A program made the translations under genes and the position numbers. Of a DNA stretch of 64,000 bases, positions 56,171-64,000 are shown in pieces. The notes under the pieces are model-generated. The model was not told the origin of the DNA. It made no database searches and worked only from the letters and a program-made list of their open reading frames with translations. Positions within the stretch are counted from its first letter, which is position 1. Each line of letters opens with the position of its first letter. The stretch comes from Halomonas rhizosphaerae (GTDB lineage: Bacteria > Pseudomonadota > Gammaproteobacteria > Pseudomonadales > Halomonadaceae): contig NZ_JASCQP010000011.1 in NCBI RefSeq assembly GCF_030010555.1, positions 1-64,000 on the forward strand, read 5' to 3'.

Positions 56171-56635
56171 ATGAATCGAAAGGTCGTGTTTCGTTGCAGT
56201 CTCATCAGCCTGCTGCTGGCCGCGCCGGCCCCGCTGCTGATTGCCCTGTTCGTCCATCTCACCGGCGGCGTGCTGTCCCGTGAGCTGTTTTCCAGCCTCC
56301 AGGTCGGCGGCGTGGCCGTGGTCTATTTCGCCGCCGCCGCCGCGGTCTTCCTGGTGCTGCTGGTCGCCACCCTGGCGGTCAACGCCCTGACGCCCCAGCT
56401 GGTCAACCTGGCCGAGGTCGAGGATGACGATCGCGAGATCGGCGAGGTCAAGTGGTTCAACGTCAACAAGGGGTACGGCTTCATTACCCGTGACGACGGG
56501 GAGGATGTCTTCGTGCACTTCCGTGCCATCCGCGGGCGGGGGCATCGTACCCTGGCCGAGGGGCAGAAGGTGCGCTACCACGTCATCCAGAACGAGCGAG
56601 GGCTGCAGGCCGACGACGTCACCGTCATCACCTGA
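56171..56635 (+). CDS. Membrane-anchored cold-shock-domain protein
   Basis: 154 residues. Two hydrophobic helices (about 9-31 and 46-72) are followed by an acidic linker ([11 protein letters not shown]) and a complete cold-shock domain at about 90-154. The domain has RNP1 [13 protein letters not shown]2 [10 protein letters not shown] and the starting [10 protein letters not shown]. CSDs bind single-stranded RNA or DNA. Here the domain should face the cytoplasm at the inner membrane if both helices span it. It is monocistronic. This order (membrane part first) differs from CSD-DUF1294 proteins, where the CSD comes first. Confidence 0.85.
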   Translation: MNRKVVFRCSLISLLLAAPAPLLIALFVHLTGGVLSRELFSSLQVGGVAVVYFAAAAAVFLVLLVATLAVNALTPQLVNLAEVEDDDREIGEVKWFNVNKGYGFITRDDGEDVFVHFRAIRGRGHRTLAEGQKVRYHVIQNERGLQADDVTVIT

Positions 56636-56658
56636 ATCCCTCGCGATCCGTCGGCCCG

Positions 56659-56693
56659 ACGCCCCGCACGCTCTGGTAGAGTGCGCGGGGCGT
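56659..56693 (+). terminator. Terminator after the cold-shock gene
   Basis: ACGCCCCGC (56659-56667) pairs with GCGGGGCGT (56685-56693) across an interrupted inner stem, and TGTCGTT follows. It separates this gene from the convergent hypothetical gene. Confidence 0.7.
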
Positions 56694-56708
56694 TGTCGTT
56701 CCGGGGGA

Positions 56709-57095
56709 TCACTGGCCGGAGTCGGGCCAGTCGATCGGCTGCTCGGTGCCGTCGGGCAGCACCTGCAGGAAACGGTCCGGGTCGTCGCCGGGCTGCCAGC
56801 CACCCAGCGAGCAGCGTACCTCGCAGCCCAGCCGGGCGGCGGCCTCCCGGGCACACGCCGTGTCGGTCGCCCAGGGCGTCTCGGGGCTGTCGAGCCACAG
56901 GCTGGCGAAGCCGTCGGCGGCCTTCTCCACCACCAGCACGGGCACCTCGCCGGCCGCCGCGTGGCCGAGGGTGCGCCACTGGCGCTTGCCGGCGGGCGAG
57001 AGCGGCCCGGCGCCGATGGCCTGCCGGAGCCAGGCATCCAGACGCGCGATGTCGCAGTGGGCCAGGTAGATCTCGATATCGGGATAGGATTGCAT
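56709..57095 (-). CDS. Conserved hypothetical protein downstream of dapE
   Basis: 128 residues from ATG 57095. Segments include MQSYPDIEIYLAHCDIARLD, WLRQAIGAG, GHAAAGEVPVLVVEKAADGF, SLWLDSPETPWATDTACARE, and GGWQPGDDPDRFLQVLPDGT. There is no membrane helix or known catalytic motif. I recall similar proteins in other Halomonas and Pseudomonas but no function. It starts 7 bases after dapE and is probably the last gene of that operon. Confidence 0.7.
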   Translation of the reverse strand: MQSYPDIEIYLAHCDIARLDAWLRQAIGAGPLSPAGKRQWRTLGHAAAGEVPVLVVEKAADGFASLWLDSPETPWATDTACAREAAARLGCEVRCSLGGWQPGDDPDRFLQVLPDGTEQPIDWPDSGQ

Positions 57096-57102
57096 GGGCG
57101 CC

Positions 57103-59287
<2,185 letters not shown>

Positions 59288-59332
59288 GGGGGTGGTGTCC
59301 TCTGGAAGCGTAGGGGAGGGCCCGGGTGGGCC

Positions 59333-59671
59333 CTAGAGTGAGTCGTAGTCGCCGTCGCGGTAGCCGACGAGGATCTCGTCGCCGGTATCGAGCAGCGGGC
59401 GCCTGAGCAGGGTAGGGTGGGCCAGCATCAGCTCGCGGGCCTTGTTGGCGTCGATGTCGGCCTTCTCCTCGTCATCGAGCTCCCGCCAGGTGGTACTGCG
59501 CCTGTTGAGCACCTCCATGACCGGCACGCGGTGCAGGATGTGCTCCAGCAGCGGGGCCGAGAGGCCGTCCTCGCGCAGGTCATGGACCTGGTAGGGGATG
59601 CCCTTGCCATCCAGGGCCTTGCGGGCGCGGCGACAGGTGTCGCAGTTCTTGATCACATAGAGCGTCAGCAT
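59333..59671 (-). CDS. ArsC/Spx-family protein (YffB-like)
   Basis: 112 residues from ATG 59671. Thioredoxin-like fold with KNCDTCRRARKALDGKGI (a CxxC redox site, about residues 10-13) and LNRRSTTWRELDDEEKADID. The C-terminus LRRPLLDTGDEILVGYRDGD matches YffB/Spx-like proteins. It may be a thiol-linked reductase; arsenate is not implied by context. Its start overlaps the dapC stop (TGATG). The yffB-dapE linkage also exists in Escherichia coli. Confidence 0.85.
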   Translation of the reverse strand: MLTLYVIKNCDTCRRARKALDGKGIPYQVHDLREDGLSAPLLEHILHRVPVMEVLNRRSTTWRELDDEEKADIDANKARELMLAHPTLLRRPLLDTGDEILVGYRDGDYDSL

Positions 59672-60870
59672 CAGGAACTCCTCTCGATGAAGCGACGGAT
59701 GCGCCAGGCGGCTTCCACCGTGGCCGCCGTATCGGCGACCAGCGCCAGGCGTAGCCGGCCGCTGCCGGGGTTGGTGCCGGTGCTGCCGACCCGGCCCATG
59801 TAGCTGCCGGGCAGCACGCTGACGTTCGCCACGGCATGGAGCGCGCGGGTGAAGGCCTCGTCGTCCCCGCCGGGCACCGCCGGCCACAGGTAGAAGCTCG
59901 CCTCGGGGGCGGGGAAGTCCAGCACCGGGGCGAGGACCTCGGTCACCGCGGCGAACGTCTCGCGGTAGGCGTCGCGGTTGGCGCGCACGTGGGCCTCGTC
60001 GTTCCAGGCGGTGATCGAAGCCTGCTGAACGGGCAGCGACATGGCGCAGCCGTGGTAGGTGCGATAGCGCCGGAACGGGGCGATCAGCTCGGCGTCGCCG
60101 GCCACGAACCCGGAGCGCAGCCCCGGCAGGTTGGAGCGCTTGGAGAGCGAGTGGAACACCAGGCAGCGTCGGTAGTCGTGGCGGCCGAGGCGCGCGCAGG
60201 CCTCGAGCAGCCCCGGGGGTGGAGCGGCCTCGTCCAGGTAGAGCTCCGAGTAGCACTCGTCCGAGGCGATCAGGAAGTCGTGTTCATCCGCCAGGGCGAT
60301 GAGCTTCTCGAACTCGGCCAACGGCGTGACCGCCCCGCTGGGATTGGCCGGCGAGCAGAGGAACACCAGCTGGACGTCGCGCCAGGTCTCGGCGGGCACG
60401 CTGTCCAGGTCCGGCCGGAAGCCGCTCTCGGCCGTGCCGTCCAGGTAGAGCGGCTGTCCGCCGGCGAGCAGGGTGGCCCCCTCGTAGATCTGGTAGAAGG
60501 GGTTGGGCATCGCCACGCCGGCCGGGCGGGTGCGGTCGAGCGCCGCCTGGACGAAGGCGAAGATCGCCTCCCGGGTGCCGTTCACCGGCAGCACCTGGCG
60601 GTCGGCGTCGAGGCCGGCCAGGGCGAAGCGTCGCATCGCCCAGCCGGCGATCGCCGCGCGCAGCTCGCTCGTCCCGGCGGTGGCCGGGTAGCGGGCGAAG
60701 TCCTGGCGGTGGGCCGTGAGCGCCTCGAGGGACGCCGCGAAGGGCGCATGCTGCGGCTCGCCGATGGTCAGCGAGATAGGCGCCAGTCCCTCGGGCGGCG
60801 TCACGCCGGCCTTGAGGGCGGCGAGCTTCTCGAAGGGGTAGGGCTTGAGGGCGTCGAGGTCGGGGTTCAT
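59671..60870 (-). CDS. dapC: Succinyldiaminopimelate transaminase
   Basis: 399 residues from ATG 60870. Class I aminotransferase fold: ISLTIGEPQHAPFAASLEAL, PNPFYQIYEG, LCSPANPSGAVTP, the SDECYSELYLDE region and the PLP lysine in HSLSKRSNLPGLRSGF (about 236). It makes N-succinyl-LL-diaminopimelate before DapE. The frame stays open far upstream through glnD in another register; similarity and the start codon restrict the gene to this part. It lies 158 bases after glnD. Confidence 0.93.
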   Translation of the reverse strand: MNPDLDALKPYPFEKLAALKAGVTPPEGLAPISLTIGEPQHAPFAASLEALTAHRQDFARYPATAGTSELRAAIAGWAMRRFALAGLDADRQVLPVNGTREAIFAFVQAALDRTRPAGVAMPNPFYQIYEGATLLAGGQPLYLDGTAESGFRPDLDSVPAETWRDVQLVFLCSPANPSGAVTPLAEFEKLIALADEHDFLIASDECYSELYLDEAAPPPGLLEACARLGRHDYRRCLVFHSLSKRSNLPGLRSGFVAGDAELIAPFRRYRTYHGCAMSLPVQQASITAWNDEAHVRANRDAYRETFAAVTEVLAPVLDFPAPEASFYLWPAVPGGDDEAFTRALHAVANVSVLPGSYMGRVGSTGTNPGSGRLRLALVADTAATVEAAWRIRRFIERSS

Positions 60871-61028
60871 GGGTGTCCAGATGCGCCTGGGACAGAAGCA
60901 AGCGTCCGGCGTCGTTGTCGGTGATGGCCCGCGTGCGGTGGCGGCGCGCGGGCGGGCAGGGCGTCGATTATAGGGAAGCCCCGGGGCGGCCTCAAACGCC
61001 GGCCCGCCCTCGTGCCCGGTGGTCGGCG

Positions 61029-63710
61029 TCAGCCGGGGATGGCCAGGACCTCGATGAGGCGCTCGCGCAGGCGCTGCTGGCGCTGCGGGTCGATGAGCGG
61101 CGCACCGGCCTTGTCGGTGATGAAGAAGACGTCCTCGACCCGCTCGCCCAGGGTGGCGATCTTGGCCGCCGACAGCGCGATGTCCTGCTCCATGAAGATG
61201 CGGCCCACCCGGGCCAGCAGGCCGGGGCGGTCGGGCGCGACGAGCTCGAGCAGGGTGCGTTCGTTGGCCGGGTCCTGCTCGATGCTGACCTCGGTGGGCA
61301 CGCGGAAATGCTTGAGCTGACGCGGGGTGTGCCGAGTGACGATCTGCGGATAGTCGTCCGGGTCGTCGAGCTCCTCCACCAGGTGGCGGCGGATCTCCTC
61401 GATGCGCTCGCGGTCGCGGATCGCCTGGCCGTGGTCGTCCAGCACGATGAAGGTGTTCAGCGTCCAGTCGTTGCTGGAAGTGGCGATGCGGGCATCGTGG
61501 ATCGACAGCCCCAGCTGGTCCATGGCGGCGGCGGTGGCGGCGAAGAGGTCGTCCACCGAGCGGGTGTGGATGAAGACCTTGGTGCCGCCCTCGGCCATGT
61601 CGTCGGTGGGGGCGTTGATCAGGATCAGCGGCAGCTGGCTGTCGCCGTGGTCGAGGATGCCCTGGGTCTGCCAGACGATCTCGCTGGGGGCGTACTGGAG
61701 GAAGTAGTCCTCGCCCAGCGATTCCCAGAGCCGGTCGACCCGGGCCATGTCGGCGCCCACCGAGGCCAGCAGGGAGTGGGCCTCGCTGCGCGTTTCCTGC
61801 ACCCAGTCGTCGCGCTCCAGGGGGTTCTCGAGGCCGCGACGCAGGGCACGCTTGGTCTCGCCGTGCAGCTGGCGCAGCAGCGAGGCCCGCCAGCCGTTCC
61901 ACAGGGTCGGGTTGGTGGCGTTGATGTCGGCCACCGTCAGCACGTAGAGGTAGTCGAGCCTCGTCTCGTCGCCCACCAGGCGGGCGAAGTCGGCGATCAC
62001 GTCGGGGTCGGTGATGTCGCGCTTCTGGGCGACCATGGACATCATCAGGTGGTGCTCCACCAGCCAGCTCACCAGGCGCGTGTCGCGGCTGGAAAGCCCG
62101 TGACGCTCGCAGAAGGCCTCGGCATCCCGGGCACCAAGGGTCGAGTGGTCGCCGCCGCGCCCCTTGCCGATGTCGTGGTAGAGGCCGGCGATCCACAAGA
62201 GCTCCAGCTTGGGCAGCTGGTGGATCAGGTTGGCGGCGACCGGGAACTCCTCCTTCGCCTCGGGTTTGCGGAAGCCGTGGATGCACTTGAGCAGGCGCAG
62301 CGTATGGGCGTCCACCGTGTAGATGTGGAAGAGGTCGTGCTGCATCAGCCCCACCGCCTGGCCGAACTCGGGCAGGTACTTGCCGAGCACGCCGTAGCGG
62401 TTCATGCGCCGCAGCTGGCGGGCCACGTTGCCGCCGGAGCGCAGCAGGGCCATGAACAGGCTCTGGTGGCGCAGGTCGTCGCGATAGAGGTCGTCGATCT
62501 GGTGGCGGTGGTCGCGGATCAGGCGGATGGTATCGGCACGCACCCCCTCGATCTCCGGATGCTCGGCCATCAGCAGGAAGAGCTCGAGCAGCGCCGAGGG
62601 GCGCCGGCGGAAGACATGGCGCGAGCGCGCCTGAATATAGCCCCCCTTGATCTCGAAGCGCTCGTTGAGAGGGATGGTGGTGAGCGCCTCGCCGGCGTGC
62701 AGGATCGCCTCGTCGAAGTGCTGCAGCAGCATATCGTTGAGCCCGGCCAGCGCCGTGACGTGGCGATAGTAGCGCTTCATGAACTGCTCCACCGCCAGGC
62801 GCTCCGGGGTGTCGCGATAGCCGAACAGCTCGGCGATGGTGCGCTGGTGGTCGAACAGCAGGCGGTCCTCGGCGCGGTCGGTGAGCATGTGCAGGGCGTA
62901 GCGTACCTGCCACAGGAAGGCCTGTCCCTGGCTGAGGATGCGAAGCTCCGGATCGTTCATGAAGCCGCCCGAGACGAGATCCTCGTAGCGCTGGGTGCCG
63001 AAGTGGCGCTTGGCCACCCAGCCGATCATCTGGATATCGCGCAGCCCGCCGGGGGAGCTCTTGATGTTGGGCTCGAGGTGGTACTCGGAGTTGTTGTAGC
63101 GGTAGTGACGGCTGATCTGCTCCTGCCACTTGGCCTCGAAGAAGCGGTCCGCCGGCCATAGCCGGTCGGTGGACAGGCGCGCCTGCATCGCCTCGCGCAG
63201 GCGCTCGGACCCGGCCAGGGTGCGGGTCTCGAGCAGGTTGGTGATCACCGTCACGTCGGCCGCGGCCTCGCGCTCGCAGTCGGCCAGCGAGCGCACGCTG
63301 TGGCCGATCTCCAGGCCGATGTCCCACAGGAAGGTGATGAAGGCGGTGAGGGCTTCCCGGTAGGGTTCATCATCATCGCGCTCGAGCAGCAGCAGCAGGT
63401 CGATGTCGGAGTGGGGGTGCAGCTCGCCGCGGCCGTAGCCGCCCACGGCGAGCAGGGCCACCCCGTCGTCGGGCCAGGCGTGCTGCTCCCAGGCGATGGC
63501 CAGCAGGCGGTCGAGACACCAGGCCCGGCCGTGCACCAGGTCGCGGATGTCGGCGCCGGCGCGGAAGCGCTCGTCGAGGCGGGCCTGGATGTCGCGCAGC
63601 GCCGCCTTGAAGGGGGTGATCGGCGAGCGCTCGCCGGTGAGTTCGGCGCGGAAGGCCTCGACATCGAAGAGGCTGTCGTCGGGGACGAAGCGATAGTGGT
63701 GCAGGAGCAT
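61029..63710 (-). CDS. glnD: Bifunctional uridylyltransferase/uridylyl-removing enzyme GlnD
   Basis: 893 residues from ATG 63710; a GTG at 63752 would overlap map. Domains are in order: nucleotidyltransferase (GGYGRGELHPHSDIDLLL, about 90-107), a helical linker, an HD domain (AGLYHDIGKGRGGDHSTLGA) and two ACT domains at the C-terminus (about 705-785 and 815-890, the latter with VAPDRPGLLARVGRIFMEQD). It uridylylates PII in response to glutamine, controlling nitrogen metabolism. It is 10 bases from the map stop, the conserved map-glnD pair. Confidence 0.97.
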   Translation of the reverse strand: MLLHHYRFVPDDSLFDVEAFRAELTGERSPITPFKAALRDIQARLDERFRAGADIRDLVHGRAWCLDRLLAIAWEQHAWPDDGVALLAVGGYGRGELHPHSDIDLLLLLERDDDEPYREALTAFITFLWDIGLEIGHSVRSLADCEREAAADVTVITNLLETRTLAGSERLREAMQARLSTDRLWPADRFFEAKWQEQISRHYRYNNSEYHLEPNIKSSPGGLRDIQMIGWVAKRHFGTQRYEDLVSGGFMNDPELRILSQGQAFLWQVRYALHMLTDRAEDRLLFDHQRTIAELFGYRDTPERLAVEQFMKRYYRHVTALAGLNDMLLQHFDEAILHAGEALTTIPLNERFEIKGGYIQARSRHVFRRRPSALLELFLLMAEHPEIEGVRADTIRLIRDHRHQIDDLYRDDLRHQSLFMALLRSGGNVARQLRRMNRYGVLGKYLPEFGQAVGLMQHDLFHIYTVDAHTLRLLKCIHGFRKPEAKEEFPVAANLIHQLPKLELLWIAGLYHDIGKGRGGDHSTLGARDAEAFCERHGLSSRDTRLVSWLVEHHLMMSMVAQKRDITDPDVIADFARLVGDETRLDYLYVLTVADINATNPTLWNGWRASLLRQLHGETKRALRRGLENPLERDDWVQETRSEAHSLLASVGADMARVDRLWESLGEDYFLQYAPSEIVWQTQGILDHGDSQLPLILINAPTDDMAEGGTKVFIHTRSVDDLFAATAAAMDQLGLSIHDARIATSSNDWTLNTFIVLDDHGQAIRDRERIEEIRRHLVEELDDPDDYPQIVTRHTPRQLKHFRVPTEVSIEQDPANERTLLELVAPDRPGLLARVGRIFMEQDIALSAAKIATLGERVEDVFFITDKAGAPLIDPQRQQRLRERLIEVLAIPG

Positions 63711-63720
63711 GGCAGTCGAC

Positions 63721-64000
<280 letters not shown>

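Noticed and set aside
60871..63327. Upstream extension of the dapC frame to more than 1200 codons
   Set aside because: This part lies in another register of glnD and is Arg/Pro/Gly-rich. Only the C-terminal 399 codons match an aminotransferase.

Overview
The window is a GC-rich, gene-dense chromosomal segment of a gammaproteobacterium, most likely Halomonadaceae (Halomonas or a close relative). The basis is gene order shared with Pseudomonas/Halomonas (xerD-dsbC-hom-thrC-recJ; coaBC-dut-algC-argB; map-glnD-dapC-arsC-dapD/dapE; ftsY-ftsE-ftsX-rpoH; yfjD/ypjD divergent from ffh-rpsP-rimM-trmD-rplS), acidic protein composition typical of halotolerant bacteria, and the protein sequences themselves. 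The genus is an inference; no rRNA or tRNA gene is present to confirm it.

Layout. 1-515: end of an IS3-family (IS150-like) element beside the 3' end of a periplasmic pitrilysin-type protease gene, which is coupled to a SRAP-fold gene lacking all four active-site residues. 4.2-7.8 kb: a TetR regulator with an acyltransferase, then corB (yfjD) and ypjD. 7.9-19 kb: protein targeting and ribosome genes (ffh, rpsP, rimM, trmD, rplS), then xerD, dsbC, threonine synthesis (hom, thrC), a RecJ-type exonuclease and a YitT-type membrane protein. 19-23 kb: a VOC protein with a duplicated gene tail and a copper module (cueR-copA plus a 25-residue membrane microprotein). 23-31 kb: fadL behind a PsrA-like palindrome, prfB with its programmed frameshift, lysS, an MFS pump, bolA, a HolD-like gene, rimI. 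31-36 kb: zapB, rsmD, ftsYEX, rpoH. 36-43 kb: slmA, argB, algC, dut, coaBC, radC, rpmBG, mutM. 43-56 kb: rlmI, a DUF2007-type protein, ald, trpS, a YeeE/YedE sulfur transporter, malic enzyme, a cupin, aconitase A, trxB. 55.6-64 kb: an octamer tandem repeat, slyX, a membrane-anchored cold-shock protein, dapE, dapD, an ArsC/Spx-like gene, dapC, glnD and the end of map.

Most of the window is housekeeping. I see no prophage, CRISPR array, toxin-antitoxin pair, biosynthetic cluster or defence island, and I do not claim a new multi-gene system. The observations most worth following are the active-site-less SRAP protein, two copies of a roughly 115-bp intergenic repeat whose predicted stems show compensatory changes, the membrane-anchored cold-shock protein, the copA-coupled microprotein, and the cryptic HolD-like gene.
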